Assembly: GCA_947631615.1 (NCBI GenBank)
Contig: CANRLX010000001.1
Span: 1-64,000, forward strand
DNA length: 64,000 nucleotides
From: an uncultured Acetatifactor sp.
GTDB taxonomy: Bacteria; Bacillota; Clostridia; Lachnospirales; Lachnospiraceae
Direction of reading: 5' to 3'
The notes under the pieces are model-generated. The model was not told the origin of the DNA and did no database searches. It saw only the letters and a program-made list of their open reading frames with translations. Below, one piece after another: positions 19,590 through 30,570 of this stretch (positions are counted from its first letter, which is position 1; each line of letters starts with the position of its first letter). The translations under genes and the position numbers were made by a program.

Positions 19590-20555
19590 ATGGGAAGATA
19601 TGCGTTTGGGGTAGATATCGGCGGGACGACCGTGAAGCTTGGTTTTTTTGACGAGGAGGGCCATCTTTTGGAAAAGTGGGAGATCCCCACGGTGACGGAC
19701 GGCGAGGGAGCCGCCATCCTGCCGGATGTGGCGGAAAGCATCCAGGCGAAAATGCGGGAGAAGGGGATCGGTTCGGACGATGTGGCAGGCGTCGGAGTCG
19801 GCGCGCCCGGCGCTATCGATTCCGAGGGCCTTCTGGTGGGCGGAGCGGTCAATCTCGGCTGGGGCGTGTTCAATGTGGCCAAGGTGCTAAACGGCTATCT
19901 GGATCTGCCGGTAAAGGCGGCCAACGATGCCAATGCCGCCGCGTTCGGAGAGATGTGGCAAGGCGGCGGAAAGGGCTACTCCAACCTGGTGGCGGTGACG
20001 CTTGGCACCGGCGTGGGAGGCGGGATCATCGTCGGCGGGGAAATTCTGACCGGCGCTGCCGGAGCAGGCGGCGAGATCGGGCACATTCATATAGAGGACG
20101 ACGAGACGGAGAGCTGTAACTGCGGACACCGGGGCTGCCTGGAGCAGTATGCCTCCGCGACGGGGATCGTGCGCCTCGCCAGAAGACGCCTTGCGAAGGA
20201 CGACAAAGAGAGCGTGCTCCGGCAGGGGGAGCTTACCGCGAAGGCCGTGTTTGACGCGCTAAAGGCGGGGGATCCCGTGGCGGAGGAGATCGCGGAGCAG
20301 TTTGGAGAGTACCTGGGCAAGGGATTGTCCGTGGTGGCGGCCGTGGTCAATCCGGAGATCTTTGTGATCGGCGGCGGCGTGTCGAAGGCGGGGGACATCC
20401 TGCTGAAATATGTGGAGCCGGCCTTTCAAAAATATGTGTTTGGACCCTGTAAAAACGCAAAGTTTGCGCTGGCGACCCTGGGAAATGACGCGGGGATCTA
20501 CGGCGCCGCGGGTCTTGTTTTAAATGAGCGGATGGGAGCGGGAGCTGATGATTAG
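19590..20555 (+). CDS. ROK-family glucokinase
   Basis: FGVDIGGTTVKLGFF; GEIGHIHIEDDETESCNCGHRGCLEQYAS zinc motif. Confidence 0.92.
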   Translation: MGRYAFGVDIGGTTVKLGFFDEEGHLLEKWEIPTVTDGEGAAILPDVAESIQAKMREKGIGSDDVAGVGVGAPGAIDSEGLLVGGAVNLGWGVFNVAKVLNGYLDLPVKAANDANAAAFGEMWQGGGKGYSNLVAVTLGTGVGGGIIVGGEILTGAAGAGGEIGHIHIEDDETESCNCGHRGCLEQYASATGIVRLARRRLAKDDKESVLRQGELTAKAVFDALKAGDPVAEEIAEQFGEYLGKGLSVVAAVVNPEIFVIGGGVSKAGDILLKYVEPAFQKYVFGPCKNAKFALATLGNDAGIYGAAGLVLNERMGAGADD

Positions 20556-21453
20556 CGAAGCGGTATTGGAAACCTTAAGAGATCTGGCGCCGGCGGAGGA
20601 CATTTATGTGCAGGAGCCTCTGGCGGAGTATACGACCTTTCGCGTGGGAGGTCCGGCGGACTGCCTGATCTCCATAGGGAGCGAGGAGCAGCTCGGCAGG
20701 CTGCAGCGGTATCTCCACATGGTGGATATCCCCTTCTTTGTGCTGGGAAACGGGAGCAACACCCTGGTGCGGGACGCCGGCTATTCCGGCGTTGTCCTGC
20801 AGATCGGCAGGAAGATGAGCGGCATACGGGTGGACGGCGACCGCATCGTAGCCCAGGCGGGCGCGCTGTTGTCTCAGGTGTCGAAGGAGGCGCTGGCGCA
20901 CGGGCTGTCCGGTCTGGAGTTTGCCTCCGGCATCCCGGGGACCGTGGGGGGCGCCGTGGTCATGAACGCCGGAGCCTACGGCGGTGAGATGAGCCAGGTC
21001 GTCACGGAGGTGACGGTGATGAACCGAGAGGGAGAGATCATGGTCCTGGACAATGAGACCATGGAGTTTGGTTACCGTTACAGCACGATTCGTCATCAGC
21101 CCTTTATTGTGACGCAGGTGTCGTTTTTGTTGAGAGCGGGGGAACCGGAGCAGATACGCGCCAGGATGGAGGAACTTTCGGCCAGGCGGCGTGAGAAGCA
21201 GCCGTTGGAATACCCCAGCGCGGGCAGCACCTTTAAGAGGCCGGAGGGGTACTTCGCGGGGGAGCTGATCATGAAGGCGGGCATGAGGGGCTTTCAGATC
21301 GGAGGCGCCAGGGTCTCGGATAAGCACTGCGGCTTTATCGTCAATGTGGGGAACGCCACCGCGGCGGATATCCTGGACGTCATCGGAGAGGTGAGGGAGC
21401 GGGTGAAGGAGCGGTTTGGGGTAGATCTGGAAATGGAGCCCGTGGTGTTGTAG
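20548..21453 (+). CDS. murB: UDP-N-acetylmuramate dehydrogenase
   Basis: TTFRVGGPADCL, NAGAYGGEMSQVV, YPSAGSTFKRPEGYFAG; start overlaps the upstream stop. Confidence 0.96.
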   Translation: MISEAVLETLRDLAPAEDIYVQEPLAEYTTFRVGGPADCLISIGSEEQLGRLQRYLHMVDIPFFVLGNGSNTLVRDAGYSGVVLQIGRKMSGIRVDGDRIVAQAGALLSQVSKEALAHGLSGLEFASGIPGTVGGAVVMNAGAYGGEMSQVVTEVTVMNREGEIMVLDNETMEFGYRYSTIRHQPFIVTQVSFLLRAGEPEQIRARMEELSARRREKQPLEYPSAGSTFKRPEGYFAGELIMKAGMRGFQIGGARVSDKHCGFIVNVGNATAADILDVIGEVRERVKERFGVDLEMEPVVL

Positions 21454-21505
21454 GGTAAGCCCGAGATCCGTCTTGCGCAGCGTATGCGCGGAAAAGAGGA
21501 AGCAA

Positions 21506-22366
21506 ATGAGATTTGTGGTAGTGACAGGAATGAGCGGAGGAGGTAAGAGGACCGTCCTGAAGATGCTGGAGGACGTGGGCTTTTACTGCGTAGACAATCT
21601 CCCCGTGTCTCTCATTGAGAAATTTATGGAGCTGATCTCCGTGCCCAACAGCGAGATCAGCAAGGTGGCGCTCGGAGTGGACGTGCGCTCGGATCAGTCC
21701 TTCGAGGAGGCGACCCGCATCCTGCACCAGCTGAGGGAGAAGGGGTACGAGTTTGAGATCTTGTTTATGGATGCGGACGAGAATGTTCTGATCAACCGCT
21801 ACAAGGAATCCCGACGGATCCATCCTCTGGCGGGGGAGGATCGGGTGGAGGAGGGCGTCCACAAGGAGCGCAAGGTCATGGAGGAGATCCGCAGAAATGC
21901 GGATTATGTGATCGATACCTCCCACCTGCTGACGCGGGAGCTCAAGGAGGAGCTGGACCGCATTTTTGTGCAGAACGAGGAATATAATAGTCTCATGGTG
22001 ACGGTGATGTCCTTTGGGTTTAAGCGGGGAATACCGGTGGATGCGGATATGGTGCTGGATGTCCGCTTCCTGCCCAATCCCTTTTACATTGCGGAGCTGA
22101 AGCACCAGACCGGAAACGACAGGGCGGTTCAGGACTATGTGATGAGCTATCCGGAAGCGGGTGTGTTTTTGGACAAGCTGACGGATATGCTGCAGTTTTT
22201 GATTCCCAACTATGTCAAGGAGGGGAAATACCGCCTGGTGATCGCCATCGGCTGCACCGGCGGAAGGCATCGCAGCGTGACGCTGGCGAACGAGCTGTAT
22301 CTGCGCATAAAGGACCGTGGACACTACGGCGTCAAGCTGTATCACAGAGATGTGGAGCGGGAGTGA
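21506..22366 (+). CDS. rapZ: RNase adapter RapZ (YvcJ) family nucleotide-binding protein
   Basis: VVTGMSGGGKRTVLKMLEDVGFYCVDNLP; IGCTGGRHRSV. Confidence 0.95.
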   Translation: MRFVVVTGMSGGGKRTVLKMLEDVGFYCVDNLPVSLIEKFMELISVPNSEISKVALGVDVRSDQSFEEATRILHQLREKGYEFEILFMDADENVLINRYKESRRIHPLAGEDRVEEGVHKERKVMEEIRRNADYVIDTSHLLTRELKEELDRIFVQNEEYNSLMVTVMSFGFKRGIPVDADMVLDVRFLPNPFYIAELKHQTGNDRAVQDYVMSYPEAGVFLDKLTDMLQFLIPNYVKEGKYRLVIAIGCTGGRHRSVTLANELYLRIKDRGHYGVKLYHRDVERE

Positions 22367-22389
22367 GCGCCGTTTGCGGAGGATTTGCC

Positions 22390-23256
22390 ATGTCGTTTTC
22401 AAGGGAAGTGAAGGAGGAGCTGGCAAGGCATGTCAGCCCCGCGAGGCACTGTCAGATCGCTGAGCTGGCGGCCCTTGTGAATTTCTGCGGCCAGTATGGA
22501 AGGGACGCCCAGGGCGGATATACCGTCGGGTTTCAGACGGAAAACGCGGCAGTTGCCAGAAAAGGCTTTACATTATTGAAAAAAACATTTAATATAGATA
22601 CTGGTGTCGCGATGAGCGAGGAGCAGATGCGGGAGCTTTTCCAGAAGGTCGGAGACCTGGAGGAACCTGTCAGCAGTCTGCTCATCAAAAATTCCTGCTG
22701 TCAAAGGGCATTTTTAAGAGGCGCTTTTCTGAGCATCGGATCCATGAGCGATCCGCAGAAGAGCTATCATCTGGAATTTGTTTGTACCGATGAGAGGAAA
22801 GCGAGGCAGCTTCAGGGTGTGATACAGGGATTTGGTATCGATGCGAGGGTGATCCTTCGCAAGAAATACTACGTGGTCTATCTGAAGGAAGGAGAGAGCA
22901 TCGTAGATTTGCTGAACGTCTGTGAGGCCCATGTTGCGCTGATGAAGCTGGAGAACCTGCGAATTATCAAGGATATGCGCAATTCCATCAATCGCCGCGT
23001 GAACTGCGAGACGGCCAACATTACCAAGACCGTGAACGCTTCCGCCAGGCAGATCGAGGACATTGAGTATATCCGAGACCACTATGGCCTTGAAAAGCTT
23101 TCTTCGGGGCTTCGGCAGATGGCGGAGGTCCGGCTGGAGTATCCGGACGCGCCGCTTAAGGAGCTCGGGGAGTATCTGGAGCCGGCGGTAGGCAAGTCGG
23201 GTGTCAATCATCGCTTAAGAAAACTAAGCGAGCTTGCGGATAGACTGAGATCGTAA
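22390..23256 (+). CDS. whiA: DNA-binding protein WhiA
   Basis: MSFSREVKEELARH...; C-terminal LKELGEYLEPAVGKSGVNHRLRKL. Confidence 0.95.
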   Translation: MSFSREVKEELARHVSPARHCQIAELAALVNFCGQYGRDAQGGYTVGFQTENAAVARKGFTLLKKTFNIDTGVAMSEEQMRELFQKVGDLEEPVSSLLIKNSCCQRAFLRGAFLSIGSMSDPQKSYHLEFVCTDERKARQLQGVIQGFGIDARVILRKKYYVVYLKEGESIVDLLNVCEAHVALMKLENLRIIKDMRNSINRRVNCETANITKTVNASARQIEDIEYIRDHYGLEKLSSGLRQMAEVRLEYPDAPLKELGEYLEPAVGKSGVNHRLRKLSELADRLRS

Positions 23257-23271
23257 CAAGAGGAGGCTGTT

Positions 23272-23529
23272 ATGACTACAAAAAGTGTTCAAATCAAACT
23301 GGAAGGCGGATTGGAGGCCAGACCGGTGGCATTGTTGGTGCAGGAAGCCAGCAAGTATGAAAGCACGGTATACTTTGAGGCGGCGGGAAGAAAGGTGAAT
23401 GCCAAGAGCCTGATCGGCATGATGAGCCTGGGGCTTGCAAGCGGCGAGGATCTGAAGGTGATCGCGGACGGACCGGACGAGCGCAGCGCGGTGGAGAGCA
23501 TCCGGAAATTTCTGAGCGGAGAAGCCTAG
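23272..23529 (+). CDS. HPr-family protein with catalytic His-15 replaced by Glu (Crh-like position next to whiA)
   Basis: GLEARPVALLVQEASKY versus canonical G[IL]HARPA; NAKSLIGMMSLG Ser-46 region retained. Confidence 0.9.
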   Translation: MTTKSVQIKLEGGLEARPVALLVQEASKYESTVYFEAAGRKVNAKSLIGMMSLGLASGEDLKVIADGPDERSAVESIRKFLSGEA

Positions 23530-23617
23530 GAGTCTGTAGAGCGAGAGCGGATAACGGGCGGGATTGACGGGCGTGAGTCTGTCGGTCCCGCTCTTGTCAA
23601 AGACGGGGAGAAAGCTT

Positions 23618-24529
23618 ATGGAGCGATTGTACAATAAAAAAATGCTTTTTGTATACAATCCGAAGGCCGGAAAAGCGCAGATCCGGAACAAGCTGTTGGA
23701 TATTCTGAATATTTTTGCGGCGGCGGGCTACGAGATGACGGTCTGTCCGACCCGCAGGCGGGGAGACGCCATACAGATCGTGCGCAGCCGGAAAAAGGGG
23801 TACGACCTGGTGGTGTGCAGCGGGGGCGACGGCACGCTGGACGAGGTGGTCACCGGCATGATCAAGAGCGGTTTCAGGACTCCCATCGGCTATATCCCCG
23901 CCGGCAGCACCAACGATTTCGGGGGCAGCCTGGCCCTTCCCAAGAATATGCAGAAAGCGGCCCAGATCGTCGTGGACGGCAGCGACTTTGCCTGCGATGT
24001 GGGCACCTTAAACCAAGATGTGTTCGTCTACATTGCCGCCTTCGGGCTGTTCACCGAAGTCTCCTACGAGACGGACCAGGAAGTCAAAAATGTGCTGGGG
24101 CATATGGCGTATCTGCTGGAAGGGGTGAAGTCGCTTTCCAACATCCGTTCCTACCCCATGAGGATCACCTGCAAGGACAGGGTCATCGAGGATGATTTCA
24201 TCTTCGGCATGATTACCAACTCGTCCTCCGTGGGCGGATTTAAGCGGATCACCGGAAAGAACGTGGAGTTAAACGACGGCTTGTTCGAGGTGACGCTCAT
24301 CAAGCGCCCCAGGAATCCCATTGAGCTGAACAATATCATGGTGTCTCTGCTGAACAGGGATATCGACAGCGATGCCATGTACTGCTTTAAGACCGCGGAG
24401 CTGACTTTGGAGAGCGAGGAGGAGGTGGCCTGGACCAGGGACGGCGAGTACGGCGGCGTCCACCGGAGGGTGGAGATCCAAAATATATCCGGAGGGATCG
24501 ACATCCGCGTGGCAGATGCGGCAAAATAG
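23618..24529 (+). CDS. diacylglycerol/lipid kinase (DagK/YegS family)
   Basis: MLFVYNPKAGKAQIRN, VCSGGDGTLDEVV, IPAGSTNDFG. Confidence 0.9.
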   Translation: MERLYNKKMLFVYNPKAGKAQIRNKLLDILNIFAAAGYEMTVCPTRRRGDAIQIVRSRKKGYDLVVCSGGDGTLDEVVTGMIKSGFRTPIGYIPAGSTNDFGGSLALPKNMQKAAQIVVDGSDFACDVGTLNQDVFVYIAAFGLFTEVSYETDQEVKNVLGHMAYLLEGVKSLSNIRSYPMRITCKDRVIEDDFIFGMITNSSSVGGFKRITGKNVELNDGLFEVTLIKRPRNPIELNNIMVSLLNRDIDSDAMYCFKTAELTLESEEEVAWTRDGEYGGVHRRVEIQNISGGIDIRVADAAK

Positions 24530-24607
24530 AAAGCGCGCGCAGGAAACGTCCTGCCATCAAAAATCATGGATAAAATTTTAACAAGGTGGTTTTCTTTTGG
24601 GGAAGAC

Positions 24608-24618
24608 TATGATATAAT
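24608..24618 (+). promoter_or_regulatory. extended -10 promoter (TGATATAAT) upstream of fba
   Basis: tatgatataat; no good -35. Confidence 0.5.
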
Positions 24619-24688
24619 AACATCTGTTAAAACCGTGCGATCTGCAGATAAATATAAAAAATATCATTAAGTAAACGGAGGTAGAAAC

Positions 24689-25555
24689 ATGTTAGTATCT
24701 GCGACAGAAATGCTCAAAAAGGCAAAGGCTGGTCATTATGCGGTAGGCCAGTTCAACATTAACAACCTGGAGTGGACCAAGTCCATCCTGCTCACCGCAA
24801 AGGAAATGAGAAGTCCGGTGATTCTCGGTGTGTCCGAGGGCGCAGGCAAATATATGGGCGGTTATCATGCGGTAGTCGGCATGGTCAACGGTCTCTTGAA
24901 GGATCTGGACATCGATGTCCCCGTTGCACTGCATCTGGATCACGGCAGCTTCGAGGGTTGCTACAAGTGTATTGAGGCAGGTTTCTCCTCCATCATGTTT
25001 GACGGTTCCCATTATCCCATTGAGGAAAATGTGCAGAAGACCACGGAGCTGGTGAAGGCCGCTCACGGCAAGGGGATCTCCATTGAGGCAGAAGTCGGAT
25101 CCATCGGCGGAGAGGAAGACGGCGTCGTAGGCATGGGCGAGTGCGCGGATCCCAAGGAGTGCAAGGCGATCGCTGATCTGGGAGTGGATTTCCTGGCGGC
25201 AGGTATCGGCAATATCCACGGCAAGTATCCCGCAAACTGGAAGGGACTGAGCTTTGAGACTCTGGATGCCGTACAGCAGCTGACCGGCGAGCTTCCCCTG
25301 GTGCTTCACGGCGGTACCGGTATTCCCGCGGATATGATCAAGAAGGCAATCTCTCTGGGCGTTGCCAAGATCAACGTAAATACCGAGTGTCAGTTGTCCT
25401 TCGCCGCAGCTACCCGCAAGTATATCGAGGAGGGCAAGGATCAGCAGGGCAAGGGCTTCGACCCCCGCAAGCTTCTGGCTCCCGGCGCGGAGGCGATCAA
25501 GGCTACCGTGAAGGAGAAAATGGAGCTGTTCGGTTCTGTCGGAAAGGCGGAATAA
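24689..25555 (+). CDS. fba: class II fructose-bisphosphate aldolase
   Basis: YAVGQFNINNLEW, LHLDHGS, VLHGGTGIP. Confidence 0.95.
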   Translation: MLVSATEMLKKAKAGHYAVGQFNINNLEWTKSILLTAKEMRSPVILGVSEGAGKYMGGYHAVVGMVNGLLKDLDIDVPVALHLDHGSFEGCYKCIEAGFSSIMFDGSHYPIEENVQKTTELVKAAHGKGISIEAEVGSIGGEEDGVVGMGECADPKECKAIADLGVDFLAAGIGNIHGKYPANWKGLSFETLDAVQQLTGELPLVLHGGTGIPADMIKKAISLGVAKINVNTECQLSFAAATRKYIEEGKDQQGKGFDPRKLLAPGAEAIKATVKEKMELFGSVGKAE

Positions 25556-25583
25556 AAGGAAAGAAAGACCCTGAAAAGGGAGG

Positions 25584-25609
25584 ATGCCAAGGGAGTATTC
25601 CCTTGGCAT
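25584..25609 (+). terminator. terminator hairpin after fba
   Basis: atgccaaggga-gtat-tcccttggcat, perfect 11-bp stem. Confidence 0.65.
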
Positions 25610-25766
25610 TTATTATGAAAAAGTTATTTAGTGTAAAAAAGAAATTGTCTGTTTATCAGAAACGCCGCCGCGTTTCTATGAGTACAGTATAGACAAAAGA
25701 AATGTCTAAAACATGAGGGGAAATTAAAAAAAATTTAAAGGTTTTGTGAACAAAAAATGAACGGGA

Positions 25767-26297
25767 TCAGTGGCCGGAGGCCTTCTCTGGTTCCGGATAA
25801 TCGACCCCGAAGGTATCTACGGTGACGGTCTCCATCACCTGCTCCTCCAGCGGTCTGTCGGTGTAATCGGTGGCTGTTTTGGCGATGCGGTCCACCACAT
25901 CCATGCCCTCGATCACCTTGCCGAACGCGGCGTAGCTGCCGTCCAGATGGGGCGATTTTTTGTGCATGATAAAAAACTGCGAGCCGGCAGAGTCGTAAGG
26001 CTGCGCCCGGGCCATGGAGAGCACGCCCTCCGTATGCTTCAGCGTGTTATCCACGCCGTTTGCCGCAAACTCGCCCTTGATACAGTAGCCGGGGCCGCCC
26101 ATGCCGCTGCCCTCGGGACATCCGCCCTGGATCATGAAGCCGCGGATCACGCGGTGGAAGATCAGCCCGTCATAAAACTTTTTGTGGATCAGGCTGATAA
26201 AGTTGTTCACGGAGATGGGCGCGATATCGGGGTAGAGCTCCAGACGGATGATGCCGCCGCCCTTCATGGTGATGGTCACGATGGGATTTTTTGCCAT
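25767..26297 (-). CDS. peptidylprolyl isomerase (cyclophilin type)
   Basis: FHRVIRGFMIQGGCPEGSGMGGPGY, SAGSQFFIM. Confidence 0.95.
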   Translation of the reverse strand: MAKNPIVTITMKGGGIIRLELYPDIAPISVNNFISLIHKKFYDGLIFHRVIRGFMIQGGCPEGSGMGGPGYCIKGEFAANGVDNTLKHTEGVLSMARAQPYDSAGSQFFIMHKKSPHLDGSYAAFGKVIEGMDVVDRIAKTATDYTDRPLEEQVMETVTVDTFGVDYPEPEKASGH

Positions 26298-26407
26298 AAT
26301 AATTACCTGTACCTTTCCTATAATGTAAAAATAAGATATACTTGTAAAGGACTATTTTATTGTAGCGGAAAAAGAAAAAAAGGTAAAGAGGAGTCGCGGT
26401 AGTTTTC

Positions 26408-27313
26408 ATGTATTATTTACAAAAGGTGAATGTGGTATTGGAATACACGGCATACGAGATCTTATTTGCGCCTCTGGCGGAAGAGCTGCGCCGGAGGGGG
26501 ATCCGCATGAGGACATACGGGATCGACACGGCGGAGGGAAGGGCGCTGTCAAACGAGCTGTCAAACGCACAGCCAAACGAGCAGCCGTCAGAGGAGGGTC
26601 TTTTGTGGATCACGGACCACCCTGAGCTCGCCCGCAGGCTGGCGGAGGAAAAACGCGCGGTTCTCGCTTTTTTGCACGAGGGGAACGAGGGGCAGGATTT
26701 CGGCGAAGTGCGGTACGCCTGTGAAAACCCTGATGAAGTGGAGAGCGTCTATCTGGAGGGAGTGTACCGCAGGTACAGGGGGCTTCCCCTGGATATCCTG
26801 TCCACGGAGAGGCTGTATCTGCGGGAGACGACGGAGGCGGACGTGGATGTTTTTTACCGCATCTATGCGGATCCCTCCATCACTCAGTACATGGAAGGGC
26901 TTTATCCGGACCGGCAGCAGGAAAAAGCCTATGTGCGGGAATATATCGAGAAGATATACGGGTTTTATGATTTCGGCGTCTGGACCGTGGGAAAGAGGGA
27001 TACGGGAGAGGTCATCGGGAGAGCCGGATTCGCCTACCGGGAGGGGTTTGAGGATCCGGAGATCGGCTTTGTCATAGGGGTGCCCTGGCAGAGACAGGGG
27101 TACGCCTACGAGATCTGCACTGCCATCCTCCGGCACGGATGGGAGCGCCTCGGCTTTACCAGGGTGCGCGCTCTGGTGGAGCCGGACAATACCGCCTCCC
27201 TGCATCTGTGCAGGAAGCTTGGCATGGAATGTCAGGGGGAGGTGACGGATAAGGGGATCCGGTATCTGTATATGCTGCTGTGCCGCGGCGACGGGGTTCC
27301 GGCGTCTGTCTGA
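26408..27313 (+). CDS. GNAT-family acetyltransferase with N-terminal degenerate HAD-like region
   Basis: C-terminal ERLYLRETTEADVDVFYRIYADPSITQYM...GFVIGVPWQRQGYAYE. Confidence 0.8.
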   Translation: MYYLQKVNVVLEYTAYEILFAPLAEELRRRGIRMRTYGIDTAEGRALSNELSNAQPNEQPSEEGLLWITDHPELARRLAEEKRAVLAFLHEGNEGQDFGEVRYACENPDEVESVYLEGVYRRYRGLPLDILSTERLYLRETTEADVDVFYRIYADPSITQYMEGLYPDRQQEKAYVREYIEKIYGFYDFGVWTVGKRDTGEVIGRAGFAYREGFEDPEIGFVIGVPWQRQGYAYEICTAILRHGWERLGFTRVRALVEPDNTASLHLCRKLGMECQGEVTDKGIRYLYMLLCRGDGVPASV

Positions 27314-27359
27314 CCCGGGCGCCGCCGCGAAAAATACGCGGGTTTCGGCGGGAAAGCTA

Positions 27360-27387
27360 TTGACATCTGTTTGGAAACGAGTATAAT
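27360..27387 (+). promoter_or_regulatory. sigma-A promoter for the PII gene (TTGACA-N16-TATAAT)
   Basis: ttgacatctgtttggaaacgagtataat. Confidence 0.8.
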
Positions 27388-27455
27388 AATGGCAGACGAA
27401 GGCGTTTTCAGGACAGGAAGACGTTTTTTTGTTTTGACAGGGAAGAGGTTCTCTC

Positions 27456-27794
27456 ATGAAAAAGTTGGAAATTATCATCAAACCGGAAAAACTGGACGAT
27501 CTGAAGGCCATCATGAGTGAGAATGAGGTGAGCGGCCTGAATATTGTCAATGTCATGGGGTACGGCAGCCAGAAGGGCGTGGTCAAAAAGTACCGCGGCG
27601 CGGAGTACAAGGTGGACCTGCTTCCCAAGGTGAAGGTGGAGACCGTGGTGGAGGACGACAGGGCGGACGTCCTGATCGACAGAGTGGTGGCGGAGATCAA
27701 TACCGGAAGCATCGGCGACGGCAAGATCTTTGTCATGGATGTGGAGGATGCGATCCGCATCCGGACCGGAGAGCGCGGAGACGAGGCGCTGTAG
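27456..27794 (+). CDS. P-II family nitrogen regulatory protein
   Basis: MKKLEIIIKPEKLDDLK, YRGAEYKVDLLPKVK T-loop, TGSIGDGKIFV. Confidence 0.95.
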   Translation: MKKLEIIIKPEKLDDLKAIMSENEVSGLNIVNVMGYGSQKGVVKKYRGAEYKVDLLPKVKVETVVEDDRADVLIDRVVAEINTGSIGDGKIFVMDVEDAIRIRTGERGDEAL

Positions 27795-27849
27795 AAGGGA
27801 TGCCCCAGAGGGCTGTCCCCGTATTTTCATCCTGTTTTGACGTATCAAA

Positions 27850-27892
27850 GGCGATAACAAAAGGGGAATCCCCGGCGTTGCCGCCTTTTTTG
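27850..27892 (+). terminator. candidate terminator downstream of the PII gene
   Basis: ggcgataac...gttgccgcc (with ggggaatcccc in the loop) followed by tttttt. Confidence 0.45.
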
Positions 27893-27941
27893 TTTTTCTT
27901 TTTGCTTTCCTCTAATCCCTTAGTTTGGTAGATACAGGTCT

Positions 27942-28008
27942 GCACGGCGTACTGCGACTTGCGCCGTGCGGATCGGGCCCCGGGCGCTTCCATTGCCCGG
28001 GGCCTTTT
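27942..28008 (+). other. tandem GC-rich hairpins (possible structured RNA or terminator)
   Basis: gcacggcg-N12-cgccgtgc (27942-27969), then ggccccgggc-N9-gcccggggcc-tttt (27976-28008). Confidence 0.5.
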
Positions 28009-28152
28009 CCTGTCGGAAAAAAGCGGGAAAAGCGGCAGAGATTTCGGCTTTGATAAAAAACAGTTGCGCGGATGTGGAAAAAGTACTATTATGAAAAGGG
28101 ACGAAATTGCTTATGGTATACAACATATAAACAGAGGCAGGTTTGGGCAAGT

Positions 28153-28983
28153 ATGAAGGTATATATCTGTTTCCCGGAAGGAAAAAACAAGGCGCTGACA
28201 ATGAGCTACGACGACGGCAAGGTGGAGGATATCCGCCTGCTGGAGATCTTTAACAAGTATGGCATTCGGGGAACCTTTAATTTGAATTATGGGATTATGC
28301 AGCGGGATCAGACCGGACAGAAGCATCCCAGGCTTTCCATGGAGCAGGTGAAGACGCTTTACACCGGACATGAGATTGCCACCCACAGTCTGACCCACCC
28401 GACGATCGGCCGCTGTCCCCTCACGGAGGTGGCTGCGGAGATCCTGGAGGACAGGAAGGGATTGGAGGAGCTGACCGGCGCTCTGGTGAGAGGGCACGCG
28501 TACCCCAACGGCTCCTACAGCGAGGAGATCAAGCAGCTTCTGCGCCAGCTGGGGATTGCCTATGCGCGCACGATCAACTGCGTTGCGGACTATGCGCTGC
28601 CGACGGATCCTCTGGAGTGGAATCCTACCTGCCACCACAGCGATCCGGAGCTGATGGAGAAGGCGAAATTTTTTGCGGAATTTAATAAAAAGCAATATCT
28701 GAAGCTCATGTATGTGTGGGGGCACAGCTACGAGTTTGAGGAGCATGACAACTGGGAAGTGATCGAAGAATTTTGCAGATATATGGGCGGCCGCGACGAC
28801 ATCTGGTATGCCACCAATATCGAGATCATCGACTATATTGCGGCGGCCCGCGGCCTGCAGTTTTCAGCGGACAATGAGTCCGTGCACAATCCCAGCGCGA
28901 CCGGCGTGTGGCTGCAGGTCAATGGAAGTCAAAATGTGGAGATCCCGGGGGGCGCGTTTGTAAATATCAATCGTCTGTTATAA
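28153..28983 (+). CDS. polysaccharide deacetylase family protein
   Basis: LTMSYDDGKVEDIRLLEIFNKYGIRGTFNLN, HEIATHSLTHP; start chosen at MKVYICFPEG. Confidence 0.88.
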   Translation: MKVYICFPEGKNKALTMSYDDGKVEDIRLLEIFNKYGIRGTFNLNYGIMQRDQTGQKHPRLSMEQVKTLYTGHEIATHSLTHPTIGRCPLTEVAAEILEDRKGLEELTGALVRGHAYPNGSYSEEIKQLLRQLGIAYARTINCVADYALPTDPLEWNPTCHHSDPELMEKAKFFAEFNKKQYLKLMYVWGHSYEFEEHDNWEVIEEFCRYMGGRDDIWYATNIEIIDYIAAARGLQFSADNESVHNPSATGVWLQVNGSQNVEIPGGAFVNINRLL

Positions 28984-29008
28984 GGGATAGAGGACCCCAC
29001 CTGTGTGA

Positions 29009-30553
<1,545 letters not shown>

Positions 30554-30570
30554 GAAAAGGAAGTGTTATC

